Counted from the first letter of the stretch, positions 17,077 to 25,590 are shown. The stretch is DNA of 38,451 nt from Nesterenkonia sp. (GCF_029265375.1 NZ_JAJUJJ010000025.1:1-38451), one strand, 5' to 3'. Numbers and translations: made by a program. Notes: a model not told the origin generated them from the letters alone.

Positions 17077-18233
17077 GATTCGTCGTCCTCGGTGATCGTG
17101 GCGTCCTCGGCGGCGCCGTCAGTGCCCTCAGCGCTGGTGGCCTCACGGTTCTCCGCGAATTCTGGGCGCAGCAGGTTCTCCAGCGCGTCGTCGACCTGGT
17201 CCTGGGAGTCGACGTCGCCGTTCTCCACGAACAGCGGCCCGGAGGCTTCCATAGCTGCGCGCAGATCGTCTCCCGGGACGGGGTCGACGTCGAAGGCGAC
17301 CCGCTCCTGGAGCACACGTTCGGCGACCTCCAGCTCAACACCGGCGTATTCGGCCAGAATCTCGGCAGTCTCCTCCGGGTTCTCCTGGGCCCACTGACGG
17401 GCCTGCTCATAGACATTGACCACGGTCTGGACCACATCAGGGTGGTCGTCCAGGAAGTCCGCCGGTGCTGAGAGCACGCTGTAGGTGTTGAAGTCCACAT
17501 TGCGGTAAAGCAGCTCTGCGCCGTCGAACTCTGCCCCGGCCATGATCGGGTCCAGCCCGGCCCAGGCATCCACTTCCCCGTTGGCCAAGGCCTGCCACCC
17601 ATCGGCGTGCTGCAGAGCCTGGACCTCCACATCGTCCAGGCTCAGGCCGTGGGCCTCCAGGGTGCGGGCCAGAAAGAAGAACGGGTCGGTGGCCGGGGTG
17701 GCAGCGATGGAGGCACCCTCCAGCTCCTCCACCGACTCGAATTCGGAGTCGGGGCCGACGACCAGGGCGGACCATTCGGGCTGGGATTCGATGAGGAACG
17801 TCTGGGTGTCTGCACCCACGGCTCGGTTGAGCAGGGCGGCAGACCCGGCGGTGGAGCCGATGTGAATATTGCCGGCGCGCAAGTTCTCGTTCGCCCGGTT
17901 GGAGCCGTGGGACTGGGTCCATTCCACGGAGATGCCGTCATCGGCCAGCTCCTCCTCCAGCCAGCCATGCTCCAGGATGACCAGTGAGAGCGGGTTGTAG
18001 GTAGCGAAGTCGATATTGAGGGTCTCCAGCTCCTCCTCGCCTCCGCAGGCAGTGCTGGCCAGCAGAGCTGCGCCGGCGGCGAGCGCCGCAGCGGCTCGGA
18101 AAGGCCTTTGGGCAGCGCGGCGGCCGGCGGCTCTCCCGGAGGTGATCCGGGCGGTCGCAGTGCCGGTGGCGGCGAGCGCCGCGGCCGCCGGGCTCTGGGC
18201 GAACGCGTGCTGGAGGCTGGTGTGTGGGGGCAT
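17073..18233 (-). CDS. ssuA: ABC transporter substrate-binding lipoprotein, sulfonate type
   Basis: A 386-residue NMT1/SsuA-like binding protein. The N-terminus is unusually long, about 45 residues of Ala/Arg-rich sequence before the hydrophobic core, and ends in LLASTAC with Cys63 as the probable lipidated residue. The mature part shows the family pattern: LNIDFATYNPLSLVILEHGWLEEEL near the start, the glycine-rich GNIHIGSTAGSAALLNRA and the substrate-cleft GASIAATPATDPFFFLART. The C-terminus is acidic and probably disordered. It lies between ssuB (115-base gap) and ssuC (ATGA overlap). No alternative in-frame Met is present to shorten the signal peptide. Confidence 0.87.
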   Translation of the reverse strand: MPPHTSLQHAFAQSPAAAALAATGTATARITSGRAAGRRAAQRPFRAAAALAAGAALLASTACGGEEELETLNIDFATYNPLSLVILEHGWLEEELADDGISVEWTQSHGSNRANENLRAGNIHIGSTAGSAALLNRAVGADTQTFLIESQPEWSALVVGPDSEFESVEELEGASIAATPATDPFFFLARTLEAHGLSLDDVEVQALQHADGWQALANGEVDAWAGLDPIMAGAEFDGAELLYRNVDFNTYSVLSAPADFLDDHPDVVQTVVNVYEQARQWAQENPEETAEILAEYAGVELEVAERVLQERVAFDVDPVPGDDLRAAMEASGPLFVENGDVDSQDQVDDALENLLRPEFAENREATSAEGTDGAAEDATITEDDES

Positions 18234-18348
18234 TCGGAGGGGGCCTTTCGGGTGTGGAACATCAGATGTGCGAGCGGGCGAATTCAGACTGACCGGCCGG
18301 GGCGGGCAGAGGTGTGCACGTCGGCGCCCTGCCGCTGCCGGGAGCAGG

Positions 18349-19188
18349 TCAGTGGGAGTCGACGCCGAGTCCGGCGTAGAGGGAGCCGCGCAGCTGCGCG
18401 AGTTCGGCTGAGGCGCGGTCGCGGGGGCGACTGCCGGGCACGCTCAGCAGCTGCTGGACGGTGGCGCCAGCCTCAGGGTGGCCGGCGTCTGCCCCGAGCA
18501 GCAGGATCCGGTCGGCCAGCTGAAGTGCCTCGTCCACGTCGTGGGTGACCAGCAGCACGGTGGTGCCGGTCTGGGCGTGGACGTCCAGCAGCAGGTCCTG
18601 CATCTTCAGCCGGGTGAGCGCGTCCAGTGCGCCGAAGGGCTCATCGAGCAGCAGCACGCCGGGGCGGCGGGCCAGCGCTCGCGCCAGTGAGGCACGCTGG
18701 GCCATGCCTCCGGAGATCTCACGGGGGCGCAGGTGAGCCCGGTCGGCCAGGCCCACCAGCTCCAGCAGTTCGTCGACCCGCGCGGCACCCTCAGCACGGC
18801 TGAGTCCGCGGGGCAGCCCGAGTTGAACATTTTTGCGCACCGACCGCCAGGGCAGCAGCCGGGGTTCCTGGAATCCGACGGCGGTGCGGGGATCATAGGG
18901 GCCTACCGGGGTGTTGCCGATGATGATCTCACCGGTGCATCCGGCGTCCAGACCGGCGGCGGCGCGCAGCAGGGTGGACTTTCCGCAGCCGGAGGCGCCG
19001 AGCACGGCGACCACTTCGCCGGGGTCTGCGCGCAGGCTGATGCCGCGCAGCACAGTGCGGGATCCGAAGGCCCGGCCGACATCGCGGAACTCCACGGCCA
19101 GAGAGTCGCCGGTGCTGACAGGGCCGGAGGCGGGTGCGCTCACCGGCGCGGGGGCTTCAACGGCCTCGAGTGCAGGCGCAGAGGGCAT
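18349..19188 (-). CDS. ssuB: ABC transporter ATP-binding protein, sulfonate type
   Basis: A 279-residue ABC ATPase with Walker A GASGCGKST (64-72), Q-loop FQEPRLLPW, signature ISGGM (158-162), Walker B LLLDEP (179-184) and the switch His in VTHDVDEAL. The LLPW after the Q-loop is typical of SsuB/TauB ATPases. It has an Ala/Pro-rich extension of about 28 residues at the start. It is the first gene of the unit and sits directly behind a SAM riboswitch whose closing stem runs into its GGGAG Shine-Dalgarno sequence, so sulfonate uptake should fall when SAM is plentiful. Confidence 0.9.
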   Translation of the reverse strand: MPSAPALEAVEAPAPVSAPASGPVSTGDSLAVEFRDVGRAFGSRTVLRGISLRADPGEVVAVLGASGCGKSTLLRAAAGLDAGCTGEIIIGNTPVGPYDPRTAVGFQEPRLLPWRSVRKNVQLGLPRGLSRAEGAARVDELLELVGLADRAHLRPREISGGMAQRASLARALARRPGVLLLDEPFGALDALTRLKMQDLLLDVHAQTGTTVLLVTHDVDEALQLADRILLLGADAGHPEAGATVQQLLSVPGSRPRDRASAELAQLRGSLYAGLGVDSH

Positions 19189-19202
19189 AGTGCAGATTCA
19201 CT

Positions 19203-19289
19203 CCCATCGGTTCTGGCATTAGCACCTTGCCCCGCGGGGCCGGTTGCTGCGACGTCATCGGGCCAGATCCCTCAGTCGCTCTGGATGGT
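19203..19289 (-). promoter_or_regulatory. SAM riboswitch (S-box type), copy 1
   Basis: Read on the minus strand, this has the S-box core: the kink-turn TGAGGGA with CGATGA, GCAACC, and GGTGCTAA. Pairings: P1 CCATC/GATGG, P2 GCGAC/GTCGC, P3 CCCC/GGGG, and TCTGGC/GCCAGA where S-boxes form the loop pseudoknot. No separate P4 hairpin is visible. GATGG continues into GGGAG, the Shine-Dalgarno sequence of ssuB, so ligand-stabilised P1 would hide it. The first 47 bases are identical to copy 2. Confidence 0.9.
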
Positions 19290-19310
19290 TCATGCAGTTA
19301 CGGCAGGTTC

Positions 19311-19340
19311 AGACTAAATGTTCACAGCCTTCCGGCTCAA
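19311..19340 (-). promoter_or_regulatory. Promoter of the ssu riboswitch unit
   Basis: On the minus strand TTGAGC (19335-19340) and TAGTCT (19311-19316) are 18 bases apart. The predicted start is a few bases before the riboswitch P1. A very similar promoter at the same distance precedes copy 2. The -35 lies just past the stop codon of the upstream monooxygenase gene, so the ssu unit can be transcribed independently of unit B. Confidence 0.7.
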
Positions 19341-19344
19341 ATGA

Positions 19345-20748
19345 TCAGACCACAGTGTGGACATACTTCGCCATCTGGGCTCGGCTCCCGGGGTGGTCCT
19401 CGGCCAGGTGCGGTCCTGCGCCGAGCAGCGTCTCCCGCAGCGTGCGGGGAGTGTCCGGGCGCTCGGCCAGCAGTCCGCGGCGCTGCAGCTCGGGGGTGAT
19501 GTAGTGGACGAAGCGTTCGAAGTCTGCCGGCCGCACGGCTGCTGAAATGTTGAAGCCGTCGATCCCGGTGACCCTGCGGTAGTGCAGCAGCTGATCGACC
19601 ACCTGCTGGGGGTCTCCCACGATGGTGGGGCCGCGCCCGCCGATGGAGACGAACTCTGCGATGTCGCGCACTGTCCAGCGGCGTCGGGGGTCTTTGGTGA
19701 AGAATGCCAGTGCCGATTGGTTGGCGTCAGTGGTCACGTCCTCCACATACGCCTCCTCATCCAGTCCGGAGAGGTCCACTCCGGTCCATCCGCCGAACAG
19801 AGCCAGCGCGGCTTCGGTGTCCACGTACTCCCGGTACTGTTCAAGCCGCTGCTGGGCCTCGGCCTCAGTTTCGGCGACGATGACGGTGGCCATGGCGAAG
19901 AACTTCACCGACTCCGGGGCCCGTCCCGCCTCAGCGAGCTTCCGGCGGGTGTCCACCACCTGGGCCGCCAGGGACTTGGTGTTGGCGTTGACCACGAAGA
20001 TCGCTTCCCCGTGGTCGACGGCGAACTGCTGGCCGCGGGCCGAGGACCCGGCCTGGAACAGCAGCGGGGTGCGCTGCGGCCCGGGGTGGGTGAGCATGGG
20101 CCCGGGCACCTGGTACCAGCGGGAGGAGTGTCCGATCTGGTGGACCTTCTGCGGGTCCACGAAGACGCCGTCCTGGCGGTTGATGGTCACCGCGTCGTCG
20201 TCGAAGGAGGTCTCGAAGAGCTTGTACATCACCTCCATGAACTCATCGGCGCGGTCGTACCGCTCGTCATGCGGAATCTGGCCGCTCAGCCCCAGGTTCC
20301 GAGCGGCGGACTCCTGGTAGCTGGTCACGATGTTCCAGGCGATCCGGCCGCCGGTGAGGTGGTCCAGGGTGGCGAATCTGCGGGCCAGCAGGTACGGGTG
20401 CTCGTAGGTTGCCGAGGCGGTGATGCCGAAGCCCAGATGCTCGGTGGCCTGAGCCAGGGCGGGAATGATCACCTGCAGGTCCAGCAGCGGGAACTGGACT
20501 CCCCCGCGGGCGGACGCCTGGTGGTCTCCGCCGTAGACGTCGTAGACGCCGGGCACATCGGCTAGGAAGAGGCAGCTGAATCCTGCCTGCTCCAGGGTCT
20601 GGGAGAGCCCGGTCCAGTAGCTGAGCTGGTCGAACTGGTCGATCTGGGACTCTGGGTGCCGCCAGAGTCCGGGTGACTGGTGGACCGGCACCAGCATGTC
20701 GAAGGCGTTGAAGTGCAGGGGCGCCTCATCGCTCACGGGCTGCGTCAT
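19345..20748 (-). CDS. LLM-class FMNH2-dependent monooxygenase (DszA/NtaA/SnaA type), copy 2
   Basis: A 467-residue paralogue of the monooxygenase at 14702-16126, sharing FNAFDM, VHQSPGLWRHPE, LADVPGVYDVYGG and TYEHPYLLARRFATLDHLT. It should use FMNH2 to attack a C-S or C-N bond in a small organic substrate; the difference from copy 1 in the substrate loops suggests a different compound. It ends the long metN-led operon and overlaps the preceding gene by ATGA. It lies directly next to a DszC/SfnB-like gene, as in desulfurisation pathways where DszC oxidises the sulfur and DszA opens the ring or cleaves the sulfone. Confidence 0.9.
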   Translation of the reverse strand: MTQPVSDEAPLHFNAFDMLVPVHQSPGLWRHPESQIDQFDQLSYWTGLSQTLEQAGFSCLFLADVPGVYDVYGGDHQASARGGVQFPLLDLQVIIPALAQATEHLGFGITASATYEHPYLLARRFATLDHLTGGRIAWNIVTSYQESAARNLGLSGQIPHDERYDRADEFMEVMYKLFETSFDDDAVTINRQDGVFVDPQKVHQIGHSSRWYQVPGPMLTHPGPQRTPLLFQAGSSARGQQFAVDHGEAIFVVNANTKSLAAQVVDTRRKLAEAGRAPESVKFFAMATVIVAETEAEAQQRLEQYREYVDTEAALALFGGWTGVDLSGLDEEAYVEDVTTDANQSALAFFTKDPRRRWTVRDIAEFVSIGGRGPTIVGDPQQVVDQLLHYRRVTGIDGFNISAAVRPADFERFVHYITPELQRRGLLAERPDTPRTLRETLLGAGPHLAEDHPGSRAQMAKYVHTVV

Positions 20749-22040
20749 AGGGTGCTCCGTCCTGGTGCGGTGCTGGTGGCATCGCCGATGGCGTTGAGGC
20801 CCTCCGGCAGGGTGCCGTTGATGGTGTGGTCTCCGATGGCTCGGGCCCGGAAGACGATCGGGTTGTGGGTGGCGATGGTCTGGGCGTTGCGCCAGTGCCG
20901 GTCCAGCGCTTTGGTGCGCGCTGTGGCGGAGGCTCCCACGGTCTGGAACAGCTCGGCGGTGACCTCCAGCACCAGGCCGGGCACGGTGATCTGGGCTTTC
21001 TCGACGGCGATTTCGGAGTCGCAGATGGATTCGGGAGGGGCGGCGGTGAAGGAGGGGTCGCCGGTGCCGGCGTCGAGTCCGTCCTGCAGGGCCCGGTCGT
21101 GTATGCGGGCGGCCTCTGTGACAGCGGCTTCGGCCACGAAGGTCTTGGAGGACATCTGGCCCACCACCTGTTGGATCAGCGGATCCTGCTTGAACGCCGC
21201 ACCCGATGCGGACGTGTTGAACGTGCGGGTGCGGGTGGCCAGCGTCGCGGCGGCGTCGCGCACTGCCGCCCGCGCGATGCCGACCTGCACGGCTAACAGG
21301 TAGAGCTGGAAGAACGCGGCCTCATGCACCGCCTCGTGAGATCCCGGTGTCCTGTCCAGCACCGCGATCTGCGGGACCTGCACCTGGTGGAATTCGGTGG
21401 TGCCGGTGCCGGTGAGCTTCTGCCCGAATCCGTCCCAGTCGTCGTGGACGGTGACTCCTTCGGCGTCGATGGGAACCACCGCGAACTGTCGCCCTTCGCG
21501 GCCGGCTATGGCGGCTGAGACTCGGGTGTAGTCGGAGAAGATGGTGCCGGTTGAGTAGAACTTCTCCCCGGTGAGGCTCCAGCTGCCGTCGCGCTGCGGG
21601 GTCAGCAGGGTGTTCAGGGTCCCTAGTGCGTTGCCGCCCTTCTCTGTGGAGGCGTTGCCCACAGTGCGTCCGGCGAGCACTTCGGCGTACCAGTGCCGGG
21701 CCTGCTCGGCGGGTTTGAAGCGCAGGGACTCCACGAATCCGAAGTGCCCGCGGTAGAGGTGGGCGATATTGGAGTCGGCCTCGGCCAGGCGGATGACCTG
21801 GCCGATCAGCTGCTCGATGCTCGCCCCGGGACCGCCGTGGCTCTGCGGCACCCGCAGCGCGCCGAAGCGCGCCTCGTCCAGCCAGGCGACCTGCTCGTAG
21901 GGCAGCCTGCGGTGCAGCTCACGGTCCACCGCAGCCTCGGCGATCGCCTCCAGCAGCTGCTGCGGCAGCTGAAAGTCTGCGGCCTCTGCCGGCTGGGTCT
22001 GTGCCGGCGGGAGCCCTTCGGTGATAGCGGTGGTGCTCAT
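20745..22040 (-). CDS. DszC/SfnB-type flavin-dependent monooxygenase (acyl-CoA dehydrogenase fold)
   Basis: A 431-residue acyl-CoA dehydrogenase-fold protein close to SfnB and DszC: RVPQSHGGPGASIEQLIGQ, ADSNIAHLYRGHFGFVE, TGEKFYSTGTIFSDY and KALDRHWRNAQTIATHNP, the last characteristic of the DszC/SfnB branch. Proteins of this branch bind reduced flavin and oxygenate sulfur compounds rather than desaturating acyl-CoA. The frame opens at 22061, but AGGAGG lies downstream of that ATG and 10 bases before the ATG at 22040, which also overlaps the metQ stop by ATGA; 22040 is therefore used. It probably acts with the adjacent LLM monooxygenase and the flavin reductase of the plus-strand unit. Confidence 0.9.
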   Translation of the reverse strand: MSTTAITEGLPPAQTQPAEAADFQLPQQLLEAIAEAAVDRELHRRLPYEQVAWLDEARFGALRVPQSHGGPGASIEQLIGQVIRLAEADSNIAHLYRGHFGFVESLRFKPAEQARHWYAEVLAGRTVGNASTEKGGNALGTLNTLLTPQRDGSWSLTGEKFYSTGTIFSDYTRVSAAIAGREGRQFAVVPIDAEGVTVHDDWDGFGQKLTGTGTTEFHQVQVPQIAVLDRTPGSHEAVHEAAFFQLYLLAVQVGIARAAVRDAAATLATRTRTFNTSASGAAFKQDPLIQQVVGQMSSKTFVAEAAVTEAARIHDRALQDGLDAGTGDPSFTAAPPESICDSEIAVEKAQITVPGLVLEVTAELFQTVGASATARTKALDRHWRNAQTIATHNPIVFRARAIGDHTINGTLPEGLNAIGDATSTAPGRSTL

Positions 22041-22951
22041 TGGCTGGTGGCCTCCTGCCATGCGGCGTCGATGTCACGTTCGAAGGCGGGGGTCAGCAGG
22101 CCGTCCAGGTACTGGCCGTACCACTGGCGGACCTCTTCGGAGTGGTAGGCCTCCTTCAGCGCCTGGTACTTCTCCGGCTCGTTCTCGCGGAACTCCGGCT
22201 GGGCGGCGATCGTCATCGCAAACGGCAGTGCTTCCTCGTCGGTCTCAATGATCAGGGCTTCCTCAGGCATGACGTCGACCTCCGCCATCAGCCGGGCGAA
22301 CCCGAAGACGGCGTCGACGTCGTCGTAGACCGTCCCCACCGACTGCTGGTCCACCTCGATGAACTCGAGATTTCGCGGATTGGAGGTGATGTCGTCGACA
22401 CTGAGCTCCACCACGTCTTTGGACTCGTCGATCTCGATCAGCCCGGCCCGGGCCAGCAGCCGGATGCCGCGGCCGTTGTTGGCGGTGTCCACCGGCAGTG
22501 CGACGGACGCACCATCGGGGAGCTCGTCCAGTGATTCGTATTCACGCGAATAGATGCCGGGGGGCTGTTCGAACATGAAGAAGATCGGCTCCAGCTCCAG
22601 GCCGTGATCAATATTGAACTGGCGCAGGTAGGTGAGGTTCTGGAAGAAATTGACGTCGTACTCTCCATTGCTGACCGCATAGTTGGGCTGGATGATGTCG
22701 GTGACATAGGTGGGTTCCAGCTCCCATCCCTCCTCTTCCAGGTGCTCCTGGGCGATCTCGGTGGGCTCCTGGAAGGGGGCATTTTCGGTGACGATGATGC
22801 TGATGCTGCGGTCCTGCCCGATCGCGCCCACCAGGCCGCATCCGGTCAGTGCAGCCGCGGCAGCGGCGGCCGCAGAAGCAGCCAGCAGGCGCCGTCGGGT
22901 CAGCGCAGCGGCCACGGCGGTGGGGGCGAACGGGCGATGCGGGGCGCTCAT
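22037..22951 (-). CDS. metQ: MetQ-like substrate-binding lipoprotein, copy 1
   Basis: A 304-residue NlpA/MetQ family lipoprotein. A twin-arginine-like n-region (TRRRLLAAS) and an Ala-rich core end in the lipobox LTGC with Cys38. The mature part has the family pattern: ENAPFQEP, the YDVNFFQNLTYL stretch, LPVDTANNGRGIRLLARAGLI and the DAVFGF segment. MetQ proteins bind methionine or its derivatives for the MetNI transporter. The frame opens further upstream, but the ATG at 22951 has AAGGAG 6 bases ahead and an ATGA overlap with the previous gene. It is a tandem paralogue of the next binding protein. Confidence 0.9.
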   Translation of the reverse strand: MSAPHRPFAPTAVAAALTRRRLLAASAAAAAAAALTGCGLVGAIGQDRSISIIVTENAPFQEPTEIAQEHLEEEGWELEPTYVTDIIQPNYAVSNGEYDVNFFQNLTYLRQFNIDHGLELEPIFFMFEQPPGIYSREYESLDELPDGASVALPVDTANNGRGIRLLARAGLIEIDESKDVVELSVDDITSNPRNLEFIEVDQQSVGTVYDDVDAVFGFARLMAEVDVMPEEALIIETDEEALPFAMTIAAQPEFRENEPEKYQALKEAYHSEEVRQWYGQYLDGLLTPAFERDIDAAWQEATSQ

Positions 22952-23853
22952 GCGTCTCCTTCGGTGAACTCGGTCCACTGCTGTTCGGCGTTGTCGAGGG
23001 TGAGGACGTCGGAGTATTCAAGGACTCCGCCTTGGTAGTCCTCGAACCACTGTTCGATCTCCTCAGACTGGAATGCGTCCTGCAGCGCCTGGGCCTGCTC
23101 GTCGGTGACCCCGTCGGGCCCGACGGCGACGACACAGGTGAACGGGGTGCTGATCTCCTCGCGCCCGTCTTCGATTGCCAGCTGGGTCTCCTCTAAGTCG
23201 TATCCGGCCTCCGCCACCAGGCGCACAAAGCTGAATCCGGCGTCGACGTCGGGCAGCACCTGCGCGGCCGACTGCTGATCGGTCTCCACGAACTGGAGCT
23301 GGCGAGGATTGGCGGTGATATCGTCCTGGGTCAGTTCGATCACCGGCACGGACTCGTCGATCTCGATCAGACCCTCATCGGCCAGCAGCTGCAGGGCCCT
23401 GCCGTTATTGGACGGGTCCACCGGAAGGTTGATCTCCGCACCCTCGGGCAGCGCCTCCAGAGAGTCGTGCTGCAGCGAGTACAGACCTGCTGGGGCGTAG
23501 TAGACCGAGAACAGCGGCTCCACCTCGGTGTCATTGGCGGAGTTGAAGTGATGCAGATAGGCCAGGTGCTGGAAGTAGTTGGCGTCGTACTCCCCCCGGT
23601 CGACCACTTGGTTGGGCTGGACGATGTCGGTGACATAGGTGATGTCCAGCTCGTACCCCTGCTCCTGCAGCCGGTCGGCGGCCATCTCGACCGGCTCCTG
23701 AAAAGGGGCGGACTCGGTGACCATGATGCTGATGGTCTGCTCGTCCTCGATCAGTCCGCAGCCGGTGCCGGCTGCCGCTGCTGCCAGAGCGACGACGACG
23801 GCGGCTGACCGCCTTCTGGGCGTACCGGTGATATGGGCATGGGTGTGCGTCAT
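22948..23853 (-). CDS. metQ: MetQ-like substrate-binding lipoprotein, copy 2
   Basis: A 301-residue NlpA/MetQ family lipoprotein, about half identical by eye to copy 1 (TESAPFQEP, YDANYFQHLAYLHHFN, LPVDPSNNGRALQLLADEGLIEIDES). The signal peptide starts with an Arg cluster (TPRRR) and ends at TGC with Cys32; the residues before the Cys are a loose lipobox. It is closest to metI (32-base gap). The start at 23853 is chosen because the upstream in-frame Met gives a charged 28-residue extension that breaks the signal peptide. Two binding proteins for one permease suggest two substrates, perhaps the methionine isomers or methionine and a sulfur analogue. Confidence 0.88.
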   Translation of the reverse strand: MTHTHAHITGTPRRRSAAVVVALAAAAAGTGCGLIEDEQTISIMVTESAPFQEPVEMAADRLQEQGYELDITYVTDIVQPNQVVDRGEYDANYFQHLAYLHHFNSANDTEVEPLFSVYYAPAGLYSLQHDSLEALPEGAEINLPVDPSNNGRALQLLADEGLIEIDESVPVIELTQDDITANPRQLQFVETDQQSAAQVLPDVDAGFSFVRLVAEAGYDLEETQLAIEDGREEISTPFTCVVAVGPDGVTDEQAQALQDAFQSEEIEQWFEDYQGGVLEYSDVLTLDNAEQQWTEFTEGDA

Positions 23854-23885
23854 TAGCGTCTCTCTTCTGGGGTGACGAGGGATTC

Positions 23886-24560
23886 TCAGGCGGTGACGCG
23901 CTTGTCGGTCCAGCGCGCGATGCGGGTTCCGCTCCACTGAGCGAAGGTGACCAGAGCGACCATGAGCACGCAGGCGAAGATCATGGTCTCGGTCTCATAG
24001 CGGTAGTAGCCGTAGCGGATGGCGAGGTCTCCGATCCCTCCGCCGCCGACCAGACCGACCATCGCCGAGTAGGAGATGAAGCTGACGGTGGTGATGGTGA
24101 TCGAGCCGATGATCGCCGGCTTGGCGTCCACCAGCAGCACATTGCGGATGATCTGACCGCGGGTGGCCCCCATCGCGCGGGACGCCTCCACTGCTCCAGG
24201 CCCAAGCTGGGTGATGTTCTGCTCCACCAGGCGTGCGAAGTAGGGGATCGCGTTGATGGTCAGCGGAACGATCGCCGCCGCAGTACCCACCGAGGTGCCC
24301 ACCAGCAGCCGAGTGAAGGGGATGATGGCGATCAGCAGGATCAGAAACGGGAAGGAGCGGACCATATTGACCACCCCGGAGACGATGGCGTGGCTCTTCG
24401 GCGTCGGGGAGATCCCGCCGGGGGCGTGGTTGTAGAGCCAGATTCCCAGCGGGGTGCCGAACAGCACGGCCAGCGGGATGGCCACTCCGATCATGGCGAA
24501 GGTCTCCAGCATCGCCACCTGGATCTCCGGCAGGCGTTGGATGATGGTCTCCCAGCTCAC
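23886..24560 (-). CDS. metI: Methionine-type ABC transporter permease
   Basis: A 224-residue permease with five predicted helices and the MetI pattern: RSFPFLILLIAIIPFTRLLVGTS, the coupling region GAVEASRAMGATRGQIIRNV, and VGGGGIGDLAIRYGYYRYET close to the C-terminus. It partners with MetN and the two MetQ proteins to import methionine or related thioethers. It starts with GTG overlapping the metN stop (GTGA), so translation is probably coupled. Confidence 0.93.
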   Translation of the reverse strand: MSWETIIQRLPEIQVAMLETFAMIGVAIPLAVLFGTPLGIWLYNHAPGGISPTPKSHAIVSGVVNMVRSFPFLILLIAIIPFTRLLVGTSVGTAAAIVPLTINAIPYFARLVEQNITQLGPGAVEASRAMGATRGQIIRNVLLVDAKPAIIGSITITTVSFISYSAMVGLVGGGGIGDLAIRYGYYRYETETMIFACVLMVALVTFAQWSGTRIARWTDKRVTA

Positions 24561-25474
24561 AGCCGGCCACCTCCCTGGACCGTGGTGAGGATCCGGTCCG
24601 GGGTCTCATGCGCGGACTCGCCCGGGCCGCCGGTCGCCGCCGTGGCCTCGGCCCGCTCCGCGGGGCTTTGGGTCTGCTCCGCGGCGCTGACGGTCTGCCT
24701 CGCAGGGCCGGACCGGTCCACTGTGATGCCTTCGGAGACCAGGTACCGGCCGATGGAGGTGGCCGGGGTGAACCCGGTGTCGCGCAGCCGATGCGCGGCG
24801 AACCGCTCCACCAACCGGCCATTCTCCATCACCGCCACGTCATCGGCGAGCGCCTTGATGACCTCCATCTCATGGGTGACCACCACCACCGTGATGCCGA
24901 ACTCCCGGTTGACATCGGCCAGGTACTGCAGCACTCCGGCGGTGGTGAAAGGGTCCAGCGCGGAGGTGGGCTCATCGCAGAGCAGCACCTCCGGCTTGGT
25001 GGCCAGCGCCCGGGCGATGGCCACCCGCTGCTTCTGGCCTCCGGAGAGCTGGGCGGGGTAGCCGGAGGCTTTCTCGGAGATGTCCACGATCTCCAGGGCC
25101 TCGGCGGCACGGCGGCGTCGTGCCGCAGCGTCCCGGACGCCGGCGAACTTCAGGGAGAGTTCCACGTTCTGGGCCACGGTGAGGTTGTTGACCAGGTTGA
25201 AGCCCTGGAAGATCATTCCGATCTGGTGTCGGGCCTGCCGCAGCTGCTCACTGCTGAGGCTGGTCAGTTCGGTCTCACCGACCCACACCTGGCCCGAGGT
25301 GGGGCGCTGCAGCAGGTTGATATTGCGCAGCAGGGTGGACTTTCCTGCCCCGGAGAATCCGATGATGCCTTGGATGGATCCGCGGGGGATCTCCAGGGAT
25401 ACGTCGTCGACGGCGGTCACCGGCTCCTTGCCGCGGGCGGCGAAGGTGGTGGACACATGGCGCAGTGAAATCAT
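24557..25474 (-). CDS. metN: Methionine-type ABC transporter ATPase, no NIL domain
   Basis: A 305-residue ABC ATPase: Walker A GFSGAGKST (39-47), LSGGQKQR (143-150), Walker B VLLCDEPTSALD (163-174) and His201 in the switch. MetN normally carries a C-terminal NIL/ACT-like domain that binds methionine and inhibits transport. Here the part after about residue 250 is a 55-residue Ala/Glu/Pro-rich tail without such a fold. The frame opens at 25537, but that start lies inside the riboswitch; the ATG at 25474 follows GATGGAG and gives a normal N-terminus (MISLRHVSTTF). It is the first gene of unit B. Confidence 0.92.
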   Translation of the reverse strand: MISLRHVSTTFAARGKEPVTAVDDVSLEIPRGSIQGIIGFSGAGKSTLLRNINLLQRPTSGQVWVGETELTSLSSEQLRQARHQIGMIFQGFNLVNNLTVAQNVELSLKFAGVRDAAARRRRAAEALEIVDISEKASGYPAQLSGGQKQRVAIARALATKPEVLLCDEPTSALDPFTTAGVLQYLADVNREFGITVVVVTHEMEVIKALADDVAVMENGRLVERFAAHRLRDTGFTPATSIGRYLVSEGITVDRSGPARQTVSAAEQTQSPAERAEATAATGGPGESAHETPDRILTTVQGGGRL

Positions 25475-25484
25475 GAGGCGTTCT

Positions 25485-25567
25485 CCATCGTTTCTGGCGT
25501 TAGCACCTTGCCAAGCGGCTGGTTGCTGCGACGTCATCGGGCCAGATCCCTCAGTCGCTCTGGATGG
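25485..25567 (-). promoter_or_regulatory. SAM riboswitch (S-box type), copy 2
   Basis: Minus-strand S-box leader of metN with the same core as copy 1: P1 CCATC/GATGG, P2 GCGAC/GTCGC, GCAACC, GGTGCTAA and the TCTGGC/GCCAGA pseudoknot. P3 differs from copy 1 (GCC/GGC). There is no P4. The 3' strand of P1 continues into GGAG, the Shine-Dalgarno sequence of metN, 9 bases before the ATG. Confidence 0.9.
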
Positions 25568-25590
25568 GTGATTGCTAGTGTTGCCCCTTC

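Noticed and set aside
14702-17632. A minus-strand open frame of 976 codons that would join the monooxygenase to a long N-terminal extension.
   Set aside because: The extra part is antisense or out of frame to the clear ssuC and ssuA genes and has shadow-like composition. The ATG at 16126 with AAGGAG is the natural start.
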